A stretch of DNA of 37,223 bases, taken from NCBI GenBank assembly GCA_036514635.1, contig DATBWU010000258.1, positions 1 to 37,223 on the forward strand. The letters are read 5' to 3'. Positions within the stretch are counted from its first letter, which is position 1, and each line of letters begins with the position of its first letter. The DNA comes from DASSFZ01 sp036514635 (lineage in GTDB: Bacteria > Chloroflexota > Anaerolineae > Fen-1058). The translations under genes were made by a program, and so were the position numbers. A model generated the notes under the pieces. That model ran no database searches. It had not been told where the DNA came from and worked only from the letters and a program-made list of their open reading frames with translations. Of the stretch, positions 15,707 to 22,722 are shown in pieces.

Positions 15707-17484
15707 AGATCAACCGCAAGCAATTCGGCATTGCGATCGGCGTCAGCCTGGGGCTGATGCTGGTCACTTTCGTCGTCGCGCGCGCCGCACCCGCGACGCA
15801 AGCCCCGGAGGCTAAAGTCGATCTGGCGACGGCAGCCATCATCGGCATTCTTTACTACTTCTCCTGGTCGCCCTGGTTCGCGAACCTCGGGTTTACCGTC
15901 CTCTATCGCCCACTCATTGCCGGCACCCTGGTTGGGCTGGTGATGGGCCGACTTGGCGAAGGCATTGCCATCGGCGCGAACATCAACGTGCTGTATCTGG
16001 GTTGGATCGCCGCCGGCAGCTCGCTGCCGGGCGATCCCGGTCTGGCGGGCTACCTCGGCACCGCGCTGGCGTTGAGCGGCGGCTTGGGTGCGCAAGGCGC
16101 GCTGGCCGTCGCGGGGCCGCTGGGGCTATTGGGTAGCCTCACCTTTTCGCTGCGCATGTCGGTGTGCTCGGCCATCGCGCACCGCGCCGACCGATACGCA
16201 GAGGAGGGCAACATCAAAGGCGTGGCGCGCAGCAACTACATCTACTCGCAACCGTTCCAATTCGTGCTGTACGCCGTGCCGGTTGCACTCGCCGCGTATA
16301 TCGGTGCACCGGCCGTCGAAGGCGCACTCAATTGGATCGGGCAGAACGCCGGCTGGGTGCTGGGCGGGCTGTTCATCGCGAGCGGCATGTTGGCCGCGCT
16401 GGGTATCGCGCTCAACCTGAAGTTTCTATTCCGGGGTGGCGTGTGGCCTTACTTCTTCATCGGCTTCATGGTCACTTCGCTGGCGGGTAGCATCAACCTG
16501 CTGGTGATGGCGATCATCGGCGTCTCACTGGCGGTCATCCACGTGCAATTCACGGACAAAGGCAGCGCGCCGCCTGCTCCTGCTCCAGCCCTCGCCGCGC
16601 GCACGGCCTCCGGCCTGCTCACGCGCCGAGATGTCTTCCGGGCCTGGCTGCGCTGGCTGTTCTTCTCGCACTCGACGTACAACTGGGAGCGGCAGCAGGG
16701 ATTGGGGTTCGCGCACGCGATGACGCCCATCATCGAGAAACTGTACAAAACTAAAGAGGACATCCGCGCAGGGTTGAAGCGTCACCTGGTATTCTTCAAT
16801 ACACAGCCGGACATCGGCGGCGTCGTTCACGGCGCGGTGATCGCGATGGAAGAAGAGCGCGCGGCCGGAGCCGACATCAACGACGACGCGATCAACAGCG
16901 TGAAGACCGGCTTGATGGGACCAATGGCCGGCATTGGCGATACGATCCAGCAGGGCATGGTGATCCCGATCGTGTATGCGATTGGCATGGGCCTGGCGAC
17001 GGGTGGCGCGATCGGCACGGCAACGACGGGCAACATCCTCGGCCCCTTGTTCGTCGTCGTGACGGTGGCCGCCTTCACCTGGGGTGTCGGCTGGCTGGCC
17101 TGGTGGCAGGGATACCGGCAGGGGCGTGCGGCCGTCACGAACATCTTGCAGGGAGGCACGCTCAGCCGGGTGATCGCCGGCGCAGGCGTGTTGGGCAACT
17201 TCATCATGGGCGCGCTGGCCGTCAACTTCGTCAAGCTGACGACGCCCCTCGCCTTCACGATCGGCGGCACGACGATCAAGATTCAGGATATCCTGAATAG
17301 CTTCATGCCCAACCTGCTGCCGCTTGCACTGGTGTTGATCATTTGGTGGCTGCTGGCGAGGAGAAACCTATCTCCGACGTGGATCATGGCCGCCGTCATC
17401 CTGATCGGCGTGTTGGGCGCGATTCCCTTCCTGCCGGGCCTCGATGCCGAAGGCAAGATCATCTGGGTCGGACTGCTCGAATAA
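15703..17484 (+). CDS. Fused PTS EIIC-EIID membrane permease, mannose family
   Basis: 593 residues, start ATG 15703 behind AGGGGG. Residues 1-290 or so are an EIIC: an N-terminal hydrophobic span, then YRPLIAGTLVGLVMGRLGEG, IAIGANINVLYLGWIAAGSS and further membrane spans. After a Pro/Ala-rich linker (about 285-300) comes an EIID: RRDVFRAWLRWLFFSHSTYN, GLGFAHAMTPIIEKLY, HLVFFNTQPDIGGVVHGAVI, TGLMGPMAGIGDTIQQG, and C-terminal membrane spans. In characterised mannose-family systems EIIC and EIID are separate proteins that form one membrane complex, so the fusion is notable. It should form the translocation pathway and bind the substrate that EIIB phosphorylates. Expression depends on the FMN riboswitch upstream. 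The usual sugar specificity cannot be assumed. Confidence 0.9.
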   Translation: MKINRKQFGIAIGVSLGLMLVTFVVARAAPATQAPEAKVDLATAAIIGILYYFSWSPWFANLGFTVLYRPLIAGTLVGLVMGRLGEGIAIGANINVLYLGWIAAGSSLPGDPGLAGYLGTALALSGGLGAQGALAVAGPLGLLGSLTFSLRMSVCSAIAHRADRYAEEGNIKGVARSNYIYSQPFQFVLYAVPVALAAYIGAPAVEGALNWIGQNAGWVLGGLFIASGMLAALGIALNLKFLFRGGVWPYFFIGFMVTSLAGSINLLVMAIIGVSLAVIHVQFTDKGSAPPAPAPALAARTASGLLTRRDVFRAWLRWLFFSHSTYNWERQQGLGFAHAMTPIIEKLYKTKEDIRAGLKRHLVFFNTQPDIGGVVHGAVIAMEEERAAGADINDDAINSVKTGLMGPMAGIGDTIQQGMVIPIVYAIGMGLATGGAIGTATTGNILGPLFVVVTVAAFTWGVGWLAWWQGYRQGRAAVTNILQGGTLSRVIAGAGVLGNFIMGALAVNFVKLTTPLAFTIGGTTIKIQDILNSFMPNLLPLALVLIIWWLLARRNLSPTWIMAAVILIGVLGAIPFLPGLDAEGKIIWVGLLE

Positions 17485-17549
17485 ACCTGCACTCCGAGTT
17501 TTGAAATGCGGGCAGTAGACGGCGCTGGCGCGATCAAATCATGACCCCA

Positions 17550-17602
17550 TCCGACTATCTCGGATAACAGACTTGCCAGTCAGCCTTGTTTGCCCGATAC
17601 TA
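17550..17602 (+). promoter_or_regulatory. Operator/promoter block 1, before CMD-IclR genes
   Basis: Inverted repeat TCCGACTATCTCGGA (17550-17564), then TTGCCA (17573-17578), 17-base spacer and GATACT (17596-17601). The same 53-base block occurs at 27754-27806 with 43 of 53 identical positions. The palindrome just upstream of -35 is where an activator would bind; the IclR protein encoded 450 bases downstream is the obvious candidate. Confidence 0.7.
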
Positions 17603-17630
17603 CGCCTACGCCCATAAACTCGGAGGCCTC

Positions 17631-18053
17631 ATGGCCGACACGTCTCCGCTCGACAAACTGTCCGATCGTCAACTCTCTAACGACAAGGTACAGGAATACC
17701 GCGACTTCTACGTGGAGCTGCTCGGCTTTGTGCCGCCGCGCGTTCAGGCGCGCACCGATCTGCTAGCCCGGCTGGATCCCGAATTGCTGGCGATGCAGGA
17801 AGACATCCGGCGGCATTGCATGTACCCGAAGTGCTTCGACGTGAAAACGGTGCAACTGATGCTCTTCGGGATGTTGCTGGTGAACTTGCAGGACGCGGCC
17901 AAGATTCACGCGCTGGCGGCCTATCGCGCAGGCGCGACGTTTGAGGAGTTGAGCGCCGTCGTCAACCTGGCCTTCCTCTTCCGTGGCCTGTCTGCCGCCA
18001 ATCTGGGGGCCGAGATTCTTCAAGGTATCGCCAAAGACACAGGGAAGCCCTGA
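17631..18053 (+). CDS. Carboxymuconolactone decarboxylase-family protein
   Basis: 140 residues from the ATG at 17631 with GGAGG 5 bases upstream; the frame is open to 17586 but that part is promoter DNA. It has the helical CMD/AhpD-like fold: VQLMLFGMLLVNLQDAAKIHALAAYRAGATFEELSAVV (in segments), then NLAFLFRGLSAANLGAEIL. No CxxC motif is present, so it is not an AhpD peroxidase. Members of this family act in aromatic catabolism (for example 4-carboxymuconolactone decarboxylase) or have unknown roles. It is the first gene behind operator block 1 and ends 1 base before the IclR gene, so it is probably part of the aromatic-degradation regulon. Confidence 0.75.
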   Translation: MADTSPLDKLSDRQLSNDKVQEYRDFYVELLGFVPPRVQARTDLLARLDPELLAMQEDIRRHCMYPKCFDVKTVQLMLFGMLLVNLQDAAKIHALAAYRAGATFEELSAVVNLAFLFRGLSAANLGAEILQGIAKDTGKP

Positions 18054-18054
18054 A

Positions 18055-18807
18055 ATGTTGCAGACCATCGAAAAGGCCAGCGAGGTGCTGGCGCTCTTCG
18101 ATCGCGAACACACCGAATGGGGCGTGCGCGAAGTGGCCGAACGTCTCGGCCTGGCTAAATCGAGCGCACACGACTTGCTGACCTCGCTCGCTCAAATTGG
18201 CTTGCTCGGCAAGACGGAGGAGGGGCGTTATCGGCTCGGTTGGCGTCTGGTCACTTTGAGCGAAACATTGCTCGCCACGACCGAGCTGCGCTGTGAAGCC
18301 CGTCCTGTCCTGGAAGAACTGGCTGACCAGTACCAGGAAACGATTCACCTCGCTATTCTGGACGACGCCAAAGTCGTTTACGTGGATAAGCTCGAGGGCA
18401 AGCAGGCCGTTCGCGTCGAGTTGACGTCTTTGGGTATGCGCCTGTATCCGCATTGCACCGCATTGGGCAAAGTGCTGTTGGCTCACCGTCCCCAGGCGGA
18501 TGTCAAGCGCATTGTCAAAATCAATGGCCTGCCGCGTTTCACGGCCAACACCATCACCGGCGAGGACGAACTCGAACAAACCCTGACCAAGATCCGCAAG
18601 CAAGGCTACGCTTACGATTTGGAGGAAATTCTGCCTGACTTGTGCTGCGTCGGTGCACCGATCTACAACTACACCGGCCACGTGATCGCCGCCGTCAGCA
18701 TGTCGATTCCGGCTTACCGCTTCCAACGCTCGCAAGCGGAGTTCCGCAAGGCGGTAATGCGCGGAGCGAGAATGATTTCAGAGCGATTGGGTTACTACGG
18801 CGCTTAG
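18055..18807 (+). CDS. IclR-family transcriptional regulator
   Basis: 250 residues. The N-terminal winged helix (LQTIEKASEVLALFDREH, VREVAERLGLAKSSAHDLL) is followed by the IclR effector-binding domain (TIHLAILDDAKVVYVDKLEG, LYPHCTALGKVLLAHRP, GYAYDLEEILPDLCCVGAPI, IAAVSMSIPAYRF). The start at 18055 is one base after the stop of the CMD gene; no independent ribosome-binding site is obvious, so it may be translated by coupling. IclR proteins often activate aromatic-catabolism operons upon binding a ring metabolite. The TCCGA-N5-TCGGA palindromes at 17550 and 27754 are the likely targets, implying autoregulation plus control of the transporter operon (inference). Confidence 0.9.
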   Translation: MLQTIEKASEVLALFDREHTEWGVREVAERLGLAKSSAHDLLTSLAQIGLLGKTEEGRYRLGWRLVTLSETLLATTELRCEARPVLEELADQYQETIHLAILDDAKVVYVDKLEGKQAVRVELTSLGMRLYPHCTALGKVLLAHRPQADVKRIVKINGLPRFTANTITGEDELEQTLTKIRKQGYAYDLEEILPDLCCVGAPIYNYTGHVIAAVSMSIPAYRFQRSQAEFRKAVMRGARMISERLGYYGA

Positions 18808-18808
18808 C

Positions 18809-19222
18809 ATGAAACTACTCAACGAAAAATCAAAGACCACGAAGCTACTCGAGCGCCTCATCCTCCCGCTCGAAAAATTCGGCAAGGAAGAAATTTTCGA
18901 TTGTCGGATGTGCGGCCAGTGCATTCTCCATTCGACCGGACTCACCTGCCCGATGCGTTGTCCTAAGAATGAGCGCAATGGGCCGTGCGGCGGTGTGCGC
19001 CCAGATGGGAACTGTGAAGTGTACCCCGACCAAGCCTGCGTGTGGGTACAGGCCGTCGAGCGGGCGTCGCGTTTGCCCGTGTGGCGCGATCACATCAACC
19101 ATCTTCAACCGCCTGTGGATTGGCAATTGCAGGGCACATCGTCTTGGATCAATCTGTTGACCGGGCGCGATTCCATTCAGCCGCGCGGGTGGATACCTTT
19201 AGGGGAAACGGGTGGCGGGTAG
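18809..19222 (+). CDS. metV: MetV-like zinc/cysteine protein (MTHFR C-terminal domain)
   Basis: 137 residues beginning 1 base after the IclR stop. Cys-rich core FDCRMCGQCILHSTGLTCP, MRCPKNERNGPCGGVR and GNCEVYPDQACVW matches the methylenetetrahydrofolate reductase C-terminal domain, which stands alone as MetV in acetogens. There it forms a complex with MetF and is needed for activity without the FAD/NADH diaphorase of E. coli-type enzymes. The metF gene follows with an 11-base overlap, which fits such a complex. The Cys-rich part probably binds metal or an FeS cluster. In this aromatic cluster it points to C1-tetrahydrofolate turnover. Confidence 0.85.
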   Translation: MKLLNEKSKTTKLLERLILPLEKFGKEEIFDCRMCGQCILHSTGLTCPMRCPKNERNGPCGGVRPDGNCEVYPDQACVWVQAVERASRLPVWRDHINHLQPPVDWQLQGTSSWINLLTGRDSIQPRGWIPLGETGGG

Positions 19223-20249
19223 CCCGAACCTCAACGCCGGGCGGCAGCCGAGGGCAAAATCGGAGGAACTTTTGCAAGGTTTTACGGATCGCCCAATGCA
19301 CGCGGGCAGCCGATTGGAACACGTGCTGCGCGCGGGGCGGTTCGCAGTCACCGCAGAGTTGAACCCGCCCGATAGCGCGGACCCGCAGGAAGTGTACAAC
19401 GCCGCGCTCGTCTTGGCCGACGTGGTGGACGCGATCAATTCGACCGACGCTTCGGGCGCGAACGTGCACATGTCCAGTCTGGGTTCCTGTGCGCTGCTGC
19501 TCCAGGCCGGATACGAAGTCGTGATGCAAATGTCCTGCCGCGATCGCAATCGCATCGCCCTGCAGGGCGACTTGCTCGGCGCGTCCGCATTGGGCGTGAA
19601 GAATGTGTTGTGTCTCACCGGCGACGATGTCACCGCCGGCGACCAGCCGGAGGCCAGGCGCGTATTCGATTTTGACTCGCTGCACCTGCTGCGCACGGCC
19701 CGCATCATGCGCGATCAGGGCGTCTTTCTCAGTGGGCGCAAAATTAGCGTGCCTCCACGCCTGTTTCTCGGGGCGGCTGAGAATCCGTTTGCACCGCCTT
19801 TACATTGGCGCGCACAACGTCTCGCCAAAAAAGCGGAAGCGGGGGCGGATTTTATCCAGACCCAATACGTCTTCGACGTGAAGGTTTTCCGCGAATTTAT
19901 GGCGCGCGTGCGCGACTTGGGTCTGCACGAACGCATTTTCATTTTGGCGGGGGTCGGGCCGGTCAAATCGCCAAAAGCCGCGGAATTTCTGCGCACCCGT
20001 GTGCCCGGCGTAGTTATCCCCGACTCTGTCATCGAACGATTGAAGAAAACGCCGCGCGCGCATTGGCGCGAAGAGGGAATAGAAATCTGCGTGGAAATCA
20101 TTCAGCAGGTGCGCGAAATCGAAGGCGTCGCGGGTATTCATGTCATGGCCTACCGGCAGGAAGAAGCGGCTGCGGAGATCATTCGGCGCGTCGGGCTGTT
20201 CCCGCGCATGTTGCCGGCGCAGTTGGAAACAGTTCAAGTTCAGCTGTGA
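19212..20249 (+). CDS. metF: 5,10-methylenetetrahydrofolate reductase
   Basis: 345 residues from GTG 19212 (AGGGG 7 bases upstream), overlapping the metV-like gene. The MetF beta/alpha barrel is recognisable: RAGRFAVTAELNPPDSADPQ, DAINSTDASGANVHMSSL, MQMSCRDRNRIALQGDLLGA, NVLCLTGDDVTAGDQPEA, KKAEAGADFIQTQYVFD, and GIHVMAYRQEEAAAEIIRR at the end. It interconverts 5,10-methylene- and 5-methyl-tetrahydrofolate. Beside MetV, a methyltransferase and aromatic ring-cleavage genes, it may oxidise methyl-THF made by THF-dependent O-demethylation of methoxyaromatics, as MetF does in Sphingobium lignin catabolism; a biosynthetic role is the alternative. Confidence 0.9.
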   Translation: MAGSPNLNAGRQPRAKSEELLQGFTDRPMHAGSRLEHVLRAGRFAVTAELNPPDSADPQEVYNAALVLADVVDAINSTDASGANVHMSSLGSCALLLQAGYEVVMQMSCRDRNRIALQGDLLGASALGVKNVLCLTGDDVTAGDQPEARRVFDFDSLHLLRTARIMRDQGVFLSGRKISVPPRLFLGAAENPFAPPLHWRAQRLAKKAEAGADFIQTQYVFDVKVFREFMARVRDLGLHERIFILAGVGPVKSPKAAEFLRTRVPGVVIPDSVIERLKKTPRAHWREEGIEICVEIIQQVREIEGVAGIHVMAYRQEEAAAEIIRRVGLFPRMLPAQLETVQVQL

Positions 20250-20286
20250 GGCCGTTGCCTGCTTAAGAAAACCCGTGTTGCGACCA

Positions 20287-21489
20287 ATGGCTACCTCGCT
20301 CACTCTACTTCAAACACCAATCGAATCCGCCGTGGAAAGCGGCAAAGCGGCGACGCTGGCGGTGGCGAACCAGCGCGCTTTCCGCTTCTACGACAACCGC
20401 CAGAAATATCTCCTGTTCGTCAACACGTGCTCCGAGAAGTGGGTGATCGCACAGCGAATCGCGATGGAATTTGCGAACCTCTATCCGCGCCCCCCGGCGG
20501 TGCGCATGTTCGATGCCGGGGTCGGCGATGGCACGGTGCTCGCGCGCGCGATGCGCGCGATGCACCGGCGCTTCCCGACACTCCCGTTTTACATCGTCGG
20601 CAAAGAGATCAGCCTCGAGGACGTGCGCCTCACGCTCGAGAAGATGCCCGACCGATTCTTCGAGCATCCGGCGACCGTGCTGGTGATGACGAACCTGTAT
20701 TACTGCGAAGCGCCGTGGCTCGTGCCTGATTCGGTCGCGGCCGCAACCAGCCTGGTCTGGCAGGAACTCGCGCTCACCGGCACAACCGGCCACGAGTTCG
20801 AGGAGCAGATCACCGCGCTTGGCCCGTTCCTGTCGAAGAATTGGCGCGCCACCGCGCACCCCGCAACCGGCAACCCGATATACCAGCGGCCGGCGGTGCT
20901 GGTGATCTATCGGGATGATCATCGCTTCCTGCTCGATGGACTCATCCCGCGGCGCGGCGGGACACAGGCCGACTACGATCTCGTCATCGCGTCCCAGCCT
21001 TACCGCGCACGGGCGCCGCTCGAGTTCAAAGCCTCGCGCGTGATCGCGCCGCTCGCACGTAGTCTCGGCCCTGGCGGACGCCTGATCGGCATTCACTCGC
21101 ACGGGCAGGACCCCGGCCTTGAGATTTTGCAGGGCATCTGGCCCGGAGAGAACCCGTTCCAGCACGACCGGCACCAGATGCTGAAAGCAGTGAAAGAGTC
21201 GCTAGGGAGCGCCGCTCACCACCTGAGATTCAACGCTCATTCAGATGAGCGTTCGCTGTTTCGTTACCACATGCACACGCTGCCTACGGAGATCGCCGAG
21301 ACGATAGGCACTTCAACGCTGTTCGCCGCGTGGAACGCCGCGATCTACGTCGGCCAGGTGGACGACGCGCGCCTCGAACCCGTGCTCGACGATCGGCGCT
21401 ACCTCGACGTGACGCGGGAAGTGTTACAAAGGCACGGAGGTCTCTGGTTCTGGGACGAGTCCTACGTGATCTCGCGCCGCCGGGATTGA
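20287..21489 (+). CDS. SAM-dependent methyltransferase-like protein
   Basis: 400 residues from ATG 20287; no strong ribosome-binding site, and the open frame extending to 20140 overlaps metF so is not used. It has a class I Rossmann methyltransferase motif I (VRMFDAGVGDGTVLARAMRA) and an acidic strand (FYIVGKEISLEDVRLTL). Later regions (LVWQELALTGTTGHEFEEQI, PYRARAPLEFKASRVIAPLA, LGPGGRLIGIHSHGQDPGLE) fit a full-length enzyme of this fold with an insert. The substrate is unknown. It is downstream of metV-metF and may move a methyl group in the same C1 route; alternatively it modifies an unrelated acceptor. Confidence 0.7.
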   Translation: MATSLTLLQTPIESAVESGKAATLAVANQRAFRFYDNRQKYLLFVNTCSEKWVIAQRIAMEFANLYPRPPAVRMFDAGVGDGTVLARAMRAMHRRFPTLPFYIVGKEISLEDVRLTLEKMPDRFFEHPATVLVMTNLYYCEAPWLVPDSVAAATSLVWQELALTGTTGHEFEEQITALGPFLSKNWRATAHPATGNPIYQRPAVLVIYRDDHRFLLDGLIPRRGGTQADYDLVIASQPYRARAPLEFKASRVIAPLARSLGPGGRLIGIHSHGQDPGLEILQGIWPGENPFQHDRHQMLKAVKESLGSAAHHLRFNAHSDERSLFRYHMHTLPTEIAETIGTSTLFAAWNAAIYVGQVDDARLEPVLDDRRYLDVTREVLQRHGGLWFWDESYVISRRRD

Positions 21490-21491
21490 GA

Positions 21492-21631
21492 GCCTGTCTG
21501 AAAAGATCGCTGTAAACCACCAAGGCACCAAGACACCAAGTTTTCAAGGCTTTTCTTTGCGCCTCGGTGTCTCGCCTAGCGCGCCCACGACATGAAGCAT
21601 CGGACAGGATGTGGTGAGTTTTCAGACAGCC
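21492..21631. repeat. Element with inverted ends, between methyltransferase and aldehyde dehydrogenase
   Basis: GCCTGTCTGAAAA (21492-21504) and TTTTCAGACAGCC (21619-21631) are inverse, 12 of 13 matching. Inside lies a second palindrome (ACCAAGGCACCAAGACACC against GCCTCGGTGTCTCGCC). Half of another family, TTCGTGTTCATTCGTGTAG, follows at 21647-21665. No gene is seen in 21490-21708. Confidence 0.6.
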
Positions 21632-21708
21632 TTAAATACTGGCTTTATTCGTGTTCATTCGTGTAGATTCGTGGATCAATTCTTTTAGTTGCGGCAGGAG
21701 GCCGCGCT

Positions 21709-22647
21709 ATGGGAGTATCCAACAACCACAAAGTCAAAGTTGCCATTCTCGGCTCGGGCAATATCGGCAGCGACCTGATGTTCAAAATCCTGCGCGAGCC
21801 GGGCCACATGGAACTCACGCTCCTGGCTGGAATCGAGCCGCAGTCCGAGGGATTGGCGCGGGCGCGGTCACTCGGCCTCAATACCAGTCACGATGGCATT
21901 CAGGCCATTCTTGACGATCCCGATATTCGCATCGTCTTCGACGCCACCAGCGCCTACGCTCACGTGCGCCATGCGAAGATGTTGAGAGAAGCGAACCGCC
22001 TTGCGATTGACTTAACGCCGGCCGCGCGCGGCCCGTACGTCATCCCGCCCGTCAACCTGGGCGCGCACGTCGGCGAGTCGAACGTCAACCTGATCACGTG
22101 CGGCGGCCAGGCGACGATCCCGCTCGTGTATGCCGTCAGCCGCGTCACGCCCGTCGCCTACGCCGAGATGGTCAGCACCATCGCCAGCCTGTCGGCCGGC
22201 CCCGGCACGCGGCAGAACATCGACGAATTTACTTTCACCACCGCGCGCGGCCTCGAAGTGATCGGCGGCGCGAAGCGCGGCAAAGCGATCATCATCCTCA
22301 ACCCCGCCGACCCGCCGATTATGATGCGCAACACGATCTACGCGCTGTTGGAGCCCGACGAGGTGAATGAGGAAGCCATCGTCGACTCCGTTGAAGAAAT
22401 GGTCACCGGCGTGCAGGCCTACGTCCCCGGCTACCGGCTCAAGAACGCGCCCGTCTTCGAGCAGCGCGACACGCCCGACGGCAAGAAGACAATGGTGGCG
22501 ATGTTGTTGGAAGTGACCGGCGCGGGTGACTATCTGCCGCAGTACGCAGGCAACCTCGACATCATGACCGCTTCGGCGCGGCAGGTGGGAGAAGTAGTTG
22601 CCCAGCACTTGCTCAGTAATCAGTCACCAGTAATCAGTCGCCAGTGA
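21709..22647 (+). CDS. mhpF: Acetaldehyde dehydrogenase, acylating
   Basis: 312 residues; ATG 21709 with CAGGAGG upstream, inside a GCGGC/GCCGC stem. NAD motif VAILGSGNIGSDLMF, active-site Cys131 in NLITCGGQATIPLVYA, and the domain typical of DmpF/MhpF (SAGPGTRQNIDEFTFTTARG, ADPPIMMRNTIYALL). It turns acetaldehyde from the aldolase into acetyl-CoA, and in characterised systems it forms a channelling complex with the aldolase encoded next. The last 9 or so residues (NQSPVISRQ) come from an AGTAATCAGTC repeat that runs into the coding end and are probably not functional. It is the first gene of the lower meta-cleavage segment. Confidence 0.95.
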   Translation: MGVSNNHKVKVAILGSGNIGSDLMFKILREPGHMELTLLAGIEPQSEGLARARSLGLNTSHDGIQAILDDPDIRIVFDATSAYAHVRHAKMLREANRLAIDLTPAARGPYVIPPVNLGAHVGESNVNLITCGGQATIPLVYAVSRVTPVAYAEMVSTIASLSAGPGTRQNIDEFTFTTARGLEVIGGAKRGKAIIILNPADPPIMMRNTIYALLEPDEVNEEAIVDSVEEMVTGVQAYVPGYRLKNAPVFEQRDTPDGKKTMVAMLLEVTGAGDYLPQYAGNLDIMTASARQVGEVVAQHLLSNQSPVISRQ

Positions 22648-22715
22648 TCAGTCGCCAGTAACACTCACTGATAACTGCTCACTGATAACTGCTCACTGAC
22701 CACTGTTCACTGGCT
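22614..22715. repeat. CAGTAATCAGTCACCAGT repeat cluster
   Basis: Three tandem CAGTNATCAGTCNCCAGT-type units on the left and three ACTGATAACTGCTC-type units on the right, inverse to each other. It covers the end of the acetaldehyde dehydrogenase gene and the entire gap to the aldolase gene, leaving no visible ribosome-binding site for the latter. Confidence 0.8.
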
Positions 22716-22722
22716 ATTGACC

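Noticed and set aside
20140..20286. N-terminal extension of the methyltransferase frame into metF
   Set aside because: The added residues (Arg/Ser/Cys-rich) are a shifted reading of the metF 3' end; coding character begins at 20287.
22614..22715. Tandem CAGTAATCAGT units as a CRISPR array
   Set aside because: Units are too short and adjacent without unique spacers, and the right half is the inverse of the left half.
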